Positions 43,783 to 52,553 of a stretch of DNA of 64,000 nt are shown here, piece by piece. The notes beneath the pieces were generated by a model. That model worked only from the letters and a program-made list of their open reading frames with translations, was not told the origin of the DNA and ran no database searches. The stretch is taken from positions 1,702,001 to 1,766,000 of the forward strand of contig NZ_CP009913.1 of the NCBI RefSeq assembly GCF_000785515.1, read 5' to 3'. Each line of letters opens with the position of its first letter. The stretch's first letter is position 1. This stretch comes from Streptococcus salivarius (GTDB lineage Bacteria > Bacillota > Bacilli > Lactobacillales > Streptococcaceae). A program made the position numbers and the translations under genes.

Positions 43783-46023
43783 TTATCGGACAGTTTCACT
43801 TGACCACTTAAACCACCCCTTAAAACGGATAGCACCGTTCTGGTCTGTTCGTAAAACCTTAATGTGACGTTCCTTGAAACGCTCCAAAGTTTCATCATTT
43901 GGATGTTTATAACGATTATTCTCACCAGCTGAAACAAGGGCAAGGGAGGGCTGCAACTGGTCCAAAAACGCTTCAGACGATGACCCTTTTGAACCGTGGT
44001 GTCCGGCTTTGAGGACACTAGCCTTTAAATTAGGATAGCTGACCATCAGTTCCTCCTCTCCTTCTTTTTCTAGATCACCCGTAAACAAAAAACTACTTCC
44101 TAATAGTTTTCCGTAAAGAACTATCGAATCGTTGTTACCACCATCACCAACTTTATTTGGATAAAGAACCTGTAGCTTACTTCCCATCATGGGTAAGTTG
44201 TCTCCAGCCTTTAGAGTGCGAACTGGGCGTTTTAAAGTTCGAAGTCGTTTCACAAAACTAGGCTTAGTCAAAGCTCCTTGACTGACACAGATTTCCTTAA
44301 TCTTAAACCGCTTGGCTACTTCTTCCAAATCACCAATATGGTCTGTATCCGTATGAGTCAGGACCAGATGGTCAATTTGAGACACTCCCCTAGCCTGTAG
44401 GTAGGGAATCAAGGTTTTCTCCGCATTGCTCGTCTGGCTAGCCTCTTGCCATTTTTCCTTTGACCCGAAAGTCACCTTGCCACCCACATCAATTAGGATG
44501 GTATCGCCTTTCATACTCCTCAGAAAAATACTATCTCCCTGACCAACGTCAACCATAGTCACCTCATTGGTTAAAGGATGTTTGACCCAGACCATCAAAA
44601 GACCAAAAATCATCAAAAGGCAAATCCTAAACTGAGGCTTTTTCCAAAAATCAAAGAGCATAACCAAGACAGCTATCATCAAGCCAAACTGAAACAAACT
44701 AGGTTTCCCTAAAATCAAAGGCTGGCCTATCCAGGATTGTATCCAAGTCAAAAAGGCCTCCATCCATTCAAAAAGTGGGTTGATTTGAGAAAAGATTACC
44801 AGTCCTGAAAGAGCAAAGAAGACTGTCAATACAGGCAAGAGAAAGCTATCAAATACTATCGAAAACATCGCCGTCAGAATTAAACTCACCGGTTGAAAGG
44901 TCCCATAATAGAAAGTTAGAAAAGGCAAAATCCCAAGACTCAACACTAAGCTCGTACAGATTGACTTTTTAAGAGATGACATCTCCTCAAAATCAAACAA
45001 ACACAACAAAAAGGCATAGGAACAACTTAAAACACCTCCCACTGTCAAAAGAAAATGAGGTAAAAAGAGAAACAATAGAAGCAAAGTTATCCCCATATTA
45101 TCCAGTTTTTTAATACCAAACTCCGCTAACAAACTTTGAATCAGGGAACGTAGGACTGAAGCTGTCCAACCTGTCATTAAGCCATAACACAAGGAAAAAG
45201 GCAGCAAGATAATAAATAGATAATCTTTAGGAAGGCCCAAGCGTAGGAGTCCATAGCGAAACCATCCCAGAAAAAAGCCCACTTGCATCCCCGAAAGTGC
45301 GAATAGATGAATAATACCTAAGCTTGTGTAAAGCTGACTTTGCTCATCAAACTCCTTACCCAAATACCCAAAGAGCAGACCTGTCATATAGTGTCTCATA
45401 GGACTAGGAAAGTGCGTCTGGATATGAACCAATGCCCTCCTCCTCAGTTGATGGAAAAAAGCTAGGGGAGATAGAGATTTTTGAGGCACCACATGGTCCA
45501 AGCGTTCAATCTGAGCCATTCGATAAATGCCTTGACTGGCTAGATAAGACTGATAATTAAACCCTTGAAAATTACGTTGACCAATTGCTAGGGATAACTT
45601 TATTTTCCCTTTTAATACCAACGTTTGGCTAGTAGTCTTAAAAAAATGCTGCTCCTTCTCAGATTTGAGTCGGTAAAAGACCTGATAAGTTTGTCCCTTT
45701 GCCTTTCCAATAGCTGATAATTGCTCACCATTAACCGACAGCGTATCAGCAACCAGAGTCACCTGATTGATTTCAGTAGGAGCTTGTTTATCTTGTATGG
45801 TAGCTCTGTGGTGCAAGAATAAAAAGTAGACCAAAAAGAAACTACCTACAAGTCCCACCAACTTTAGGGCTACCTTATTCTTCCAATGATGCTTCAAAAA
45901 ACATCCTAAAAGAAAAGACAAAACCCCAATAGCATAAACATTTGTGTTAAAAATCGTAAAATAAAGGGCAGCTATTAACAGAGCCAAGGAAAAAAGATTG
46001 ATTGGAGCTTTTTTAAGCCACAT
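43783..46023 (-). CDS. comEC: Competence DNA channel protein ComEC
   Basis: ComEC forms the membrane pore through which single-stranded DNA enters during transformation. The 746-residue protein has an N-terminal OB-like region, about ten membrane segments in the middle (ComEC/Rec2 domain) and a C-terminal metallo-beta-lactamase-fold domain with LTHTDTDHIGD and KAGHHGSKGSS. It overlaps comEA by 11 bases and shares its sigma-X promoter. Confidence 0.95.
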   Translation of the reverse strand: MWLKKAPINLFSLALLIAALYFTIFNTNVYAIGVLSFLLGCFLKHHWKNKVALKLVGLVGSFFLVYFLFLHHRATIQDKQAPTEINQVTLVADTLSVNGEQLSAIGKAKGQTYQVFYRLKSEKEQHFFKTTSQTLVLKGKIKLSLAIGQRNFQGFNYQSYLASQGIYRMAQIERLDHVVPQKSLSPLAFFHQLRRRALVHIQTHFPSPMRHYMTGLLFGYLGKEFDEQSQLYTSLGIIHLFALSGMQVGFFLGWFRYGLLRLGLPKDYLFIILLPFSLCYGLMTGWTASVLRSLIQSLLAEFGIKKLDNMGITLLLLFLFLPHFLLTVGGVLSCSYAFLLCLFDFEEMSSLKKSICTSLVLSLGILPFLTFYYGTFQPVSLILTAMFSIVFDSFLLPVLTVFFALSGLVIFSQINPLFEWMEAFLTWIQSWIGQPLILGKPSLFQFGLMIAVLVMLFDFWKKPQFRICLLMIFGLLMVWVKHPLTNEVTMVDVGQGDSIFLRSMKGDTILIDVGGKVTFGSKEKWQEASQTSNAEKTLIPYLQARGVSQIDHLVLTHTDTDHIGDLEEVAKRFKIKEICVSQGALTKPSFVKRLRTLKRPVRTLKAGDNLPMMGSKLQVLYPNKVGDGGNNDSIVLYGKLLGSSFLFTGDLEKEGEEELMVSYPNLKASVLKAGHHGSKGSSSEAFLDQLQPSLALVSAGENNRYKHPNDETLERFKERHIKVLRTDQNGAIRFKGWFKWSSETVR

Positions 46024-46708
46024 AGAGGGACTCTCTGATTTTTTCTAAAGTTTTATCACCAATTCCTGAGACATTTTTCAAGTCATCTACGGATTGAAAA
46101 CCTCCATGACTTTCACGATAGGCAATGATATCCTCAGCACGCTTAGCTCCAATCCCAGAAATAGTTTGCAACTCCTCTGAAGTCGCTGTGTTTAAGTTAA
46201 TTTTGCCATCCTTAGCACTAGTTTGCCCTCCTTTGTCAGAAACCTGACCAGTTCCTGATTGACCAAGAACAGAAAGGTTTTCATCCTTAGTTGCCACATA
46301 GACAACCTCTTCGTCCGACAGGCTTGCAGCTAAGTTAACACTCTTAGCATCCGCATCCTCAGTCATTCCCCCAGCGGCTTTGATGGCATCAGTTACCCTA
46401 GCGCTTGCTTTTAAGGTATAAACACCCGGATTAGCCACAGCCCCCTTAACATCTACTGTTACTTTTGACTTATCCTTTTCACTTCCTTCAGTCTTTGACT
46501 GGGAAGACGCCTCAGAAAGAGACTGTGAGCTTTGTTTGGATGAGGAGGTTGACAAAGCTGTCACATCTGTATAAGACGTCTCCGCCTCCATACTGTTGCC
46601 CGCACCACAAGTCATCCATAGAAAGAAGCAAAAAATCACCATCAGTAAAGCGATGACACTCACAAACAGACGATTATCTTTGACATAGGCTATAATCTTT
46701 TCCTTCAC
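46013..46708 (-). CDS. comEA: Competence DNA-binding protein ComEA
   Basis: ComEA is the membrane-anchored receptor for double-stranded DNA. The 231-residue protein has one N-terminal membrane helix (about residues 14-34), an SLBB-like domain (VDVKGAVANPGVYTL) and two C-terminal helix-hairpin-helix motifs (LNTATSEELQTISGIGAKRAED and VSGIGDKTLEKI). GTG start at 46708 with AAGGAG upstream. The sigma-X box lies 33 bases before it. Confidence 0.95.
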   Translation of the reverse strand: MKEKIIAYVKDNRLFVSVIALLMVIFCFFLWMTCGAGNSMEAETSYTDVTALSTSSSKQSSQSLSEASSQSKTEGSEKDKSKVTVDVKGAVANPGVYTLKASARVTDAIKAAGGMTEDADAKSVNLAASLSDEEVVYVATKDENLSVLGQSGTGQVSDKGGQTSAKDGKINLNTATSEELQTISGIGAKRAEDIIAYRESHGGFQSVDDLKNVSGIGDKTLEKIRESLYVA

Positions 46709-46740
46709 GCTATTCTCCTTAATTGATATATTTTCTTTCT

Positions 46741-46748
46741 TATTCGTA
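46741..46748 (-). promoter_or_regulatory. ComX (sigma-X) cin-box of comEA-comEC
   Basis: TACGAATA on the minus strand is the exact late-competence box recognised by ComX in streptococci, 33 bases upstream of the comEA start. Confidence 0.9.
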
Positions 46749-46775
46749 AAAAATTTGAAAAATATATCAAAAAGT

Positions 46776-46809
46776 AAAAAAACTCCATCAGATTTATGTC
46801 TGACAGAGT
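46776..46809 (-). terminator. Terminator of plsC and small membrane gene
   Basis: ACTCTGTCAGA and TCTGATGGAGT form an 11-bp stem (two G-U pairs), followed by six T on the minus strand, before the comEA promoter. Confidence 0.8.
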
Positions 46810-46816
46810 TATTTGC

Positions 46817-46948
46817 TTATTTCTGCGTTTCTTTAGCACGGTGTTTTTCAGGGTTCCAAACAAAGCTAGCTACATATGAGAAAGCCATGGTAAAAAGCAC
46901 TGCAATGATAGCTACAAGACCGAGAGGTACACGGTAAATATATGTCAA
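46817..46948 (-). CDS. 43-residue single-pass membrane protein
   Basis: A short frame starting TTG at 46948, which overlaps the plsC stop (TTGA, 4-base overlap), and ending 8 bases before the terminator. The product has a basic/aromatic start (TYIYRVPLG), one hydrophobic helix (LVAIIAVLFTMAFSYVASF) and a charged tail (WNPEKHRAKETQK), a typical small membrane protein. Frame, coupling and terminator support it as real. There is no Shine-Dalgarno, so translation would depend on plsC. The function is unknown. Confidence 0.6.
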   Translation of the reverse strand: MTYIYRVPLGLVAIIAVLFTMAFSYVASFVWNPEKHRAKETQK

Positions 46949-47574
46949 TGGGTTTGGTTTTTTTTGCCTGTTTGATAGCTCAAAGCTTCTTCATCGAGAC
47001 GATCAAATTCAGACTGGATACGACGAGCAACCTCTTGAATATTTTCATCATTCAAACGCTTCAAATCTGAAATATCAATAGGATTACCATAGTTCATATC
47101 CACACGTTCACCCGTCAAGAGCCCCTTGAGCTCACGAGGTCCTTGATAGACAACTGGCATAATCTTAACCTTGGCCATCTTAGCGATAACCGCAACCCCA
47201 CCCTTAACATCAGAAGAATGACGACTACCACTTGGGAACATAATCAAACTACGATTACTCTTCTTAAGCATGTTAACAGGGTACTTGATAGCTTCTTGGC
47301 CAGGATTTTCACGGTCAATTGGGAAGGCGCCACACATGCGGATCCACCAACCAAAGATACGGCTCTTGAAGAGTTCTTTCTTAGCCATGAAAATAAACTG
47401 CTTAGGACGAGCTGAAAAAGCCATATAAACAGGGTCCCACCAAGTTCGGTGCGGAGCAACCAAGATATAATTTTCATCCTTATTCAATAATTTATCACGA
47501 TTGTGGTAATGGGCATTACCATTGATAATCCAAAGAAGGAAGACAACAAGCCCACGTAAATAAGCGTAAAACAC
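46945..47574 (-). CDS. plsC: 1-acyl-sn-glycerol-3-phosphate acyltransferase
   Basis: PlsC acylates lysophosphatidic acid to phosphatidic acid at the membrane. The 209-residue protein has the acyltransferase box HRTWWDP (His42, Asp47), a second motif FPIDREN and the phosphate motif FPSGSRHS. One N-terminal hydrophobic helix. It is followed directly by the 43-residue membrane protein. Confidence 0.92.
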   Translation of the reverse strand: MFYAYLRGLVVFLLWIINGNAHYHNRDKLLNKDENYILVAPHRTWWDPVYMAFSARPKQFIFMAKKELFKSRIFGWWIRMCGAFPIDRENPGQEAIKYPVNMLKKSNRSLIMFPSGSRHSSDVKGGVAVIAKMAKVKIMPVVYQGPRELKGLLTGERVDMNYGNPIDISDLKRLNDENIQEVARRIQSEFDRLDEEALSYQTGKKNQTH

Positions 47575-47691
47575 GTTTTTACCTCTTTTTCTACAAGTTT
47601 TTTACTATTATACCAAAAAAGGAGCTCTTTTTTCACCGAATTTCTTTGTAAAAGTCTTGAAAATGGTGTGGCACTTTCTAATAGTTTGAGC

Positions 47692-47697
47692 TATAAT
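47692..47697 (+). promoter_or_regulatory. -10 box, leaderless start of deacetylase gene
   Basis: TATAAT ends 6 bases before the ATG at 47704. GTGGCA 18 bases upstream may act as -35. No Shine-Dalgarno. Confidence 0.5.
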
Positions 47698-47703
47698 GTA
47701 ACT

Positions 47704-48639
47704 ATGAAAAAAAGTATTGAGATTATAGGGAAAAATCGAAAGGCACTTAATCTTTGCCTCATTATTGCAAACTTGGTTGTTCTGGCTATCCTAGGCTTTG
47801 TCCTATTCCAACGCCATAACACGAAATCTGAACAAGTAGCCAAGGCTGAAAAGACTGAACAAGTCTCTAATAGCACAAGCTCATCTTCAGAAAAAGCTAA
47901 AGAAGATGATGAAACACAACTCAAGAAAGGTAGTAACCACAGCATTGCAGCTTCTGACTATGCTTACGATGTTACTGCTGTGAATAACACTATTCGAGGC
48001 CAGTCTCAGGATATCGACGACAAGGTAGTCTTTTTAACATTTGACGATGGGATTGATCCAACACTGACCCCACAAGTTATGAGTATTTTGAAAGAATACG
48101 GTGTTCACGCCACATTCTTCCACATTGGTTACACCATTACACAAGAAAATGCGGACATCCTCAAACGCCAAATTACAGAAGGACATGCGATTGCCAACCA
48201 TAGCCTCAGCCATAACTTTAATCTCCTTTATCCAGGACGTGTTCCTAATCAAAGTCAGATTGTTTCTGAGGTTAACCAAACCATGGCTAATTTCCAAGCC
48301 ATCCTAGGTAAAGACTTCAAGACAAGAATCTTCCGTTATCCAGGTGGTCATATGTCATGGCAAGGTCTAGAAAGTACTGACCAAGCTCTCGCCAAGGAAG
48401 GTGTCCAGTGGATTGACTGGAATATGCTTTGTGGTGATGCAGAACCAGCCTCTGTTCGCCCAACAACATCTGAAACCATGATGGCCTACTTGGATGGTTC
48501 ACAAAAGTATTTCCCTGAGAGTCATGTTAAGGTTGTCCTTATGCACGACACTGCTGGTAAGGAGCTCACAGTTCAGACCCTTCCACAAATCATCGAATAC
48601 TTCAAAGATCAAGGCTACACCTTTGGTGTCCTAGAGTAA
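47704..48639 (+). CDS. pgdA: Polysaccharide (peptidoglycan) deacetylase
   Basis: A 311-residue NodB-type deacetylase, likely removing N-acetyl groups from cell-wall glycan. An N-terminal membrane anchor (about residues 18-38) and a Ser/Lys-rich linker precede the catalytic domain: LTFDDGIDPT (metal Asp), HAIANHSLSH (metal His pair), RYPGG and a C-terminal LMHD. The short size resembles single-domain deacetylases, so pgdA is a best guess. The ATG lacks a Shine-Dalgarno and is predicted leaderless. Confidence 0.85.
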   Translation: MKKSIEIIGKNRKALNLCLIIANLVVLAILGFVLFQRHNTKSEQVAKAEKTEQVSNSTSSSSEKAKEDDETQLKKGSNHSIAASDYAYDVTAVNNTIRGQSQDIDDKVVFLTFDDGIDPTLTPQVMSILKEYGVHATFFHIGYTITQENADILKRQITEGHAIANHSLSHNFNLLYPGRVPNQSQIVSEVNQTMANFQAILGKDFKTRIFRYPGGHMSWQGLESTDQALAKEGVQWIDWNMLCGDAEPASVRPTTSETMMAYLDGSQKYFPESHVKVVLMHDTAGKELTVQTLPQIIEYFKDQGYTFGVLE

Positions 48640-48647
48640 TCACTCAC

Positions 48648-48673
48648 AACAGTTCCTTTGGGAGCTGTTTTTT
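48648..48673 (+). terminator. Terminator of deacetylase gene
   Basis: AACAGTTCC and GGAGCTGTT (one G-U) around a 4-base loop, followed by T's. The -10 box of the next gene follows immediately. Confidence 0.75.
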
Positions 48674-48675
48674 GT

Positions 48676-48681
48676 TACAAT
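48676..48681 (+). promoter_or_regulatory. Extended -10 box, leaderless start of methyltransferase
   Basis: TGTTACAAT (TG-extended) ends 7 bases before the ATG at 48689, without a Shine-Dalgarno. Confidence 0.5.
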
Positions 48682-48688
48682 AAAAGCT

Positions 48689-49453
48689 ATGACAAATCCA
48701 ATTTTAAAAGATGGAGAACGCATTGACCAACTCTTCTCCACAGATGTAAAAATCATACAAAACAAGGAGGTCTTTAGCTATTCTATCGACAGTATCCTCC
48801 TCTCTCGATTCCCAAAAATTCCCAAGAAGGGGTTAATCGTCGACCTCTGTTCGGGAAATGGTGCCGTTGGCCTCTTTGCTAGTACACGTACTGAGGCACC
48901 AATTACCTTGGTTGAGCTACAAGAACGCCTGGCTGACATGGCCAAACGTTCCGTCACTCTCAACCAACTAGAGGATCAGGTGACTGTTGTTAATGACGAC
49001 CTAAAAAATTTGCTTGACCATGCTCCAAGATCTCAGGTGGACCTTATTCTCTGTAACCCACCCTACTTTAAGGCGACAGAAACGTCCAAGAAGAATCTGT
49101 CAGAGCACTACCTCTTGGCCCGTCACGAAATCACAACCAATCTAGAGGAAATTTGCCAGGTCGCTCGTCATGCCCTCAAATCTAACGGACGTATTGCCAT
49201 GGTGCATCGTCCTGACCGCTTTTTGGATATCATCGATACTATGCGCCAGTATAACCTAGCGCCTAAACGTATCCAGTTTATCTATCCTAAGATGGGACGC
49301 GAGGCAAATATGCTCCTGATTGAAGCCATTAAAGACGGTTCGACAGATGGCTTGAAAATCCTTCCACCTCTCTTTGTGCATAAGGAAAATGGTGATTATA
49401 CTGACGAAATCTTTGAGATTTACTTTGGAAAAAAGGCTGAAGGTGAGTCCTAA
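48689..49453 (+). CDS. tRNA1(Val)-type SAM methyltransferase (YabB/TrmN6 family)
   Basis: A 254-residue class I methyltransferase with the SAM-binding motif VDLCSGNGAVGLFA and the catalytic NPPY box of N6-adenine methylases (DLILCNPPYFK). This group includes TrmN6, which methylates A37 of tRNA1(Val). The next gene, 3 bases on, is a GIY-YIG protein, the conserved yabB-yazA pair of Firmicutes. The start is predicted leaderless. Confidence 0.88.
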   Translation: MTNPILKDGERIDQLFSTDVKIIQNKEVFSYSIDSILLSRFPKIPKKGLIVDLCSGNGAVGLFASTRTEAPITLVELQERLADMAKRSVTLNQLEDQVTVVNDDLKNLLDHAPRSQVDLILCNPPYFKATETSKKNLSEHYLLARHEITTNLEEICQVARHALKSNGRIAMVHRPDRFLDIIDTMRQYNLAPKRIQFIYPKMGREANMLLIEAIKDGSTDGLKILPPLFVHKENGDYTDEIFEIYFGKKAEGES

Positions 49454-49456
49454 ACG

Positions 49457-49727
49457 ATGACAGCAAAGTATAGCAAGGCCTATATGTATGTGGTTGAGTG
49501 TGCCGACGGCAGCCTCTATACAGGTTATACCACAGACGTCGAACGCCGCCTCAAAACCCATAACGCAGGCAAAGGCGCCAAGTACACCAGAGCTCGCCTA
49601 CCGGTTAAACTCCTCTATTCAGAAGCTTTCGCCAGCAAACCAGAGGCCATGAGCGCCGAAGCACTCTTTAAGAAAAAAAAGTCGAGAGAAAAAACTAGCC
49701 TATATCAAAGAACACACGGAAAAATAA
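49457..49727 (+). pseudogene. GIY-YIG endonuclease-family gene, frameshifted (YazA-like)
   Basis: The first 72 codons encode the GIY-YIG domain ([19 protein letters not shown]) and reach EALFKKK. At a run of eight A (49673-49680) the frame then leaves the expected C-terminus. Reading with one A fewer gives [15 protein letters not shown] and a stop at 49725-49727, which falls in the loop of the terminator. Without that change the frame runs through the terminator to 49768. It is either an A-run indel, a sequencing error or a site of transcriptional slippage. Confidence 0.75.
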
Positions 49728-49740
49728 CCGTGTGTTTTTT
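49711..49740 (+). terminator. Terminator of methyltransferase / GIY-YIG pair
   Basis: AACACACGG (49711-49719) and CCGTGTGTT (49728-49736) with an 8-base loop and a T-run. Confidence 0.85.
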
Positions 49741-49747
49741 GATATAT

Positions 49748-49777
49748 GAAAACGCTCTATTTTCATAGAGCGTTTTC
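49748..49777 (-). terminator. Terminator of cshA
   Basis: Perfect 13-bp arms GAAAACGCTCTAT / ATAGAGCGTTTTC with a 4-base loop. The T-rich part on the minus strand is short. Confidence 0.65.
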
Positions 49778-49854
49778 AAAAAGTTTTCATAAGTAGTTTT
49801 CAAAGAAAAAATATGAAACAAAGTTCTTTCCACTACCGATTATCGTCTTAGTAG

Positions 49855-51441
49855 CTATTTATCACCCTTGTTACGGATAACAAAGCCGTTTTTCTTTTCG
49901 CTTGAGGTACGGTGTGGGCGTTTGTTGCCACGGTTTTCGAAGTCACGGCTATTCTTCTTAGACTTGCGTTTGAAGTCACGACGGCCACCGTCTCGGTCAT
50001 CGCGGTTACGGTCGCCACGGTATCCACCACGACGGTTGTTATCGCGACCACGGTTGCCACGGCCACCTTTGCCGCCTTTACCACCAAAGCCACCACCTGA
50101 TGGTTTGAATGGCAATGGTTTTTCACGGGCAATTTCCACTTCTGGCATTGTCTCTGGGTCTTGAACGGTCAAGCTCAAGATGTAAAGTGCCAATTCTTCA
50201 GGAGTGAATTCTTGAGCCAATTTAACCGCATCACCTTTGAACTTGTCAAAGTTAGAACGGATAGCTTCATCCGCAAAGTCGCGTTCGATCTTCTTAAGGG
50301 CAACTTTCTTCTTAGCTTGGAAGGCTTCTTGAGCTGTTGGTGGCTTAAGACCTTTCATGCGTTTCTTAGTCAAGTTTTCGATGATTCCCAAGTAACCCAT
50401 TTCGTTTGGAGCTACGAAAGTAATAGATTGACCTGATTGGCCTGCACGTCCTGTACGTCCAATACGGTGAACGTAGCTTTCTGGATCTTGTGGAATATCA
50501 TAGTTGTAGACGTGAGTGACACCTGAAATGTCAAGACCACGCGCTGCAACGTCTGTCGCAACCAAGATATCGATTTGGTCGTTCTTGAAGTCACGGATAA
50601 CACGAAGACGTTTGTTTTGATCAAGGTCACCATGGATACCTTCTGCACGGAAACCACGAAGTTTCAAGCCACGTGTCAACTCATCCACACGACGTTTGGT
50701 ACGACCAAAGACAATTGACAATTCTGGTTGGTCAACGTCCATAAGGCGAGTCATGGTATCAAACTTCTCTTGTTCCTTCACTCGGATAAAGTATTGGTCA
50801 ACGTTAACATTGGTCAATTCTTTAGCCTTGATTTTCACATGCTCAGGATCTTTCATGAACTGCACACCAATACGTTTGATAGCATCAGGCATAGTTGCTG
50901 AGAAAAGGAGAGTTTGACGTTCTTCTGGTACTCGGCTAATGATAGCTTCAATATCTTCAAGGAAGCCCATGTTAAGCATTTCATCCGCTTCATCCAAAAT
51001 CAAAGTCTCAATGTTATTGAGTTTAAGAGCCTTACGTTTGATAAGGTCAAGGAGACGACCTGGTGTCCCTACAACAATGTGGGCACCTGAACGGAGGGCC
51101 TTGATTTGTTTTTCAATGCTAGAACCACCGTAGACTGAGCGAACTTTAACGCCTTTGTCACGACCAAAACGGAAAAGCTCTTCTTGAGATTGCACTGCCA
51201 ACTCACGTGTTGGAGCAATAACAAGAGCTTGGATTGTATTTTCTTCTGTACGAATTTTATCTAGGGTAGGCAAACCAAAGGCAGCTGTTTTACCAGTACC
51301 AGTTTGGGCCTGACCGATAACATCCTTACCTTCAAGAGCGAGTGGAATCGTCAACTCTTGGATAGGTGATGGTTTTTCAAAACCGGCAGCTACAACAGCT
51401 GATTGGATGTCTTCTGATAGGTTTAAATCTGTAAATTTCAA
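49855..51441 (-). CDS. cshA: DEAD-box RNA helicase CshA
   Basis: CshA unwinds RNA and takes part in ribosome assembly and in mRNA decay with the degradosome. The 528-residue protein has AQTGTGKTAAFGLP, DEADEML, SATMP and the C-terminal helicase motifs (RIGRTGRAGQ). Its last 85 residues are Gly/Arg-rich with RGG-like repeats for RNA binding. The start is TTG at 51441 with a weak AAGAAG site. The leader (51442-51530) carries a GC-rich stem (AAGGTGGC / GCCGCCTT-like). Confidence 0.93.
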   Translation of the reverse strand: MKFTDLNLSEDIQSAVVAAGFEKPSPIQELTIPLALEGKDVIGQAQTGTGKTAAFGLPTLDKIRTEENTIQALVIAPTRELAVQSQEELFRFGRDKGVKVRSVYGGSSIEKQIKALRSGAHIVVGTPGRLLDLIKRKALKLNNIETLILDEADEMLNMGFLEDIEAIISRVPEERQTLLFSATMPDAIKRIGVQFMKDPEHVKIKAKELTNVNVDQYFIRVKEQEKFDTMTRLMDVDQPELSIVFGRTKRRVDELTRGLKLRGFRAEGIHGDLDQNKRLRVIRDFKNDQIDILVATDVAARGLDISGVTHVYNYDIPQDPESYVHRIGRTGRAGQSGQSITFVAPNEMGYLGIIENLTKKRMKGLKPPTAQEAFQAKKKVALKKIERDFADEAIRSNFDKFKGDAVKLAQEFTPEELALYILSLTVQDPETMPEVEIAREKPLPFKPSGGGFGGKGGKGGRGNRGRDNNRRGGYRGDRNRDDRDGGRRDFKRKSKKNSRDFENRGNKRPHRTSSEKKNGFVIRNKGDK

Positions 51442-51587
51442 AGTATTCTTCTTTCTATTTGAAGGCGGTGCGAAGCCACCTTATGAGACTTGGTTGTGTA
51501 GTAGATTAACTACCTGTATTTAATAGTCGTTTATTTTAACAACTCATCTAGTCTATCATATTTAGAAATAAAAAGACAGAAAATAAC

Positions 51588-51622
51588 GTTTTAAAACCGC
51601 CTTCAATTTGAGAAGACGGTTT
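51588..51622 (-). terminator. Terminator of corA
   Basis: AAACCGTCTTC and GAAGGCGGTTT form an 11-bp stem around 7 bases, followed by T-rich sequence on the minus strand. Confidence 0.7.
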
Positions 51623-51635
51623 CACTCACTAATTA

Positions 51636-52541
51636 TTATTTATGGACCAACCAACGCAGGTAGCGGGCCAAGACCAAACAAAGAATCACACTACCGATAA
51701 TGATGAAAATCCAGGCCGGACTGACAGTCATAAACGGTAAAGGAACATTCATCCCAAAGAAACCGGTAATGACGGCAAGTACTCCCAAGAGTACCTCAAT
51801 AATGGTCAAATTACTCAAGTTGTTGTTCAGGTTGTTGTTTAGGATATTATTATAAGAACCTGATAAATGCTGTAAGACCTTAGAAATGAGGTCCGTCATG
51901 GCTACTAACTGTCTAGCTTCAATCATGGCATCATCAAACTGTTCTTTTTCAACCTCGTTGAGACGACGATAAATGGCGTGCCCCTTGATGTGCTCCAAAA
52001 GGAGGCGGTTTTGTGTAGCGGCAGCCACCAAATAGACCATGCCTGTTTCCAAATCTGAAAGGTCGTAAAGATTCTTACTTGTCGTAGTCTGCCTTAGACG
52101 TCGACTAACCTCATCTTTTTGCTGATCCAAACGTTCAATGACGGGATAGTAGGCATTTGAAATCATCTCAAGGCCTGCAAAGAGCAATTTATAAATGGAC
52201 AAATCCTCATGGTTATCCACATAGTCTTGCATTTTGCTGATCACATAAGCATTATCCTCGTTACTAATGGTCACCAAACGCGTATCTTGTACAATAAAGG
52301 TCAGAGGAATGGTTTCATAGTATTCCTTGTCCTTCTCAAGAGCCAGAACATTATAAATAAAGGTAATTGTTCCATTCTCACGGTTGTAGTCCATGTGAGC
52401 TCGTTCATTTTTATCCAAGGCATACTCTATGGTTTCCTGGTCAATATCATACTTGGTATAAAGGTAGGATTGCTCAGAAATAATATCTGAGTCAATATTA
52501 ATCCAGTGACGCTTATAACCCAGTTCTTTTTCAATAAACAT
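51636..52541 (-). CDS. corA: CorA-family divalent cation transporter
   Basis: A 301-residue CorA/Mrs2 type channel for Mg2+ or related ions. A long acidic/helical cytoplasmic domain precedes two C-terminal helices, the first ending in the selectivity motif GMN (FFGMNVPLP). The family's aromatic at position -1 (YGMN) is Phe here. It is followed by the PH-domain gene's product upstream: the two genes are 12 bases apart and probably co-transcribed. Confidence 0.9.
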   Translation of the reverse strand: MFIEKELGYKRHWINIDSDIISEQSYLYTKYDIDQETIEYALDKNERAHMDYNRENGTITFIYNVLALEKDKEYYETIPLTFIVQDTRLVTISNEDNAYVISKMQDYVDNHEDLSIYKLLFAGLEMISNAYYPVIERLDQQKDEVSRRLRQTTTSKNLYDLSDLETGMVYLVAAATQNRLLLEHIKGHAIYRRLNEVEKEQFDDAMIEARQLVAMTDLISKVLQHLSGSYNNILNNNLNNNLSNLTIIEVLLGVLAVITGFFGMNVPLPFMTVSPAWIFIIIGSVILCLVLARYLRWLVHK

Positions 52542-52553
52542 TTTTCTTCCTCA

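Noticed and set aside
46741..46829. An extra small gene between comEA and the 43-residue gene
   Set aside because: The stretch is filled by the terminator and the ComX promoter.
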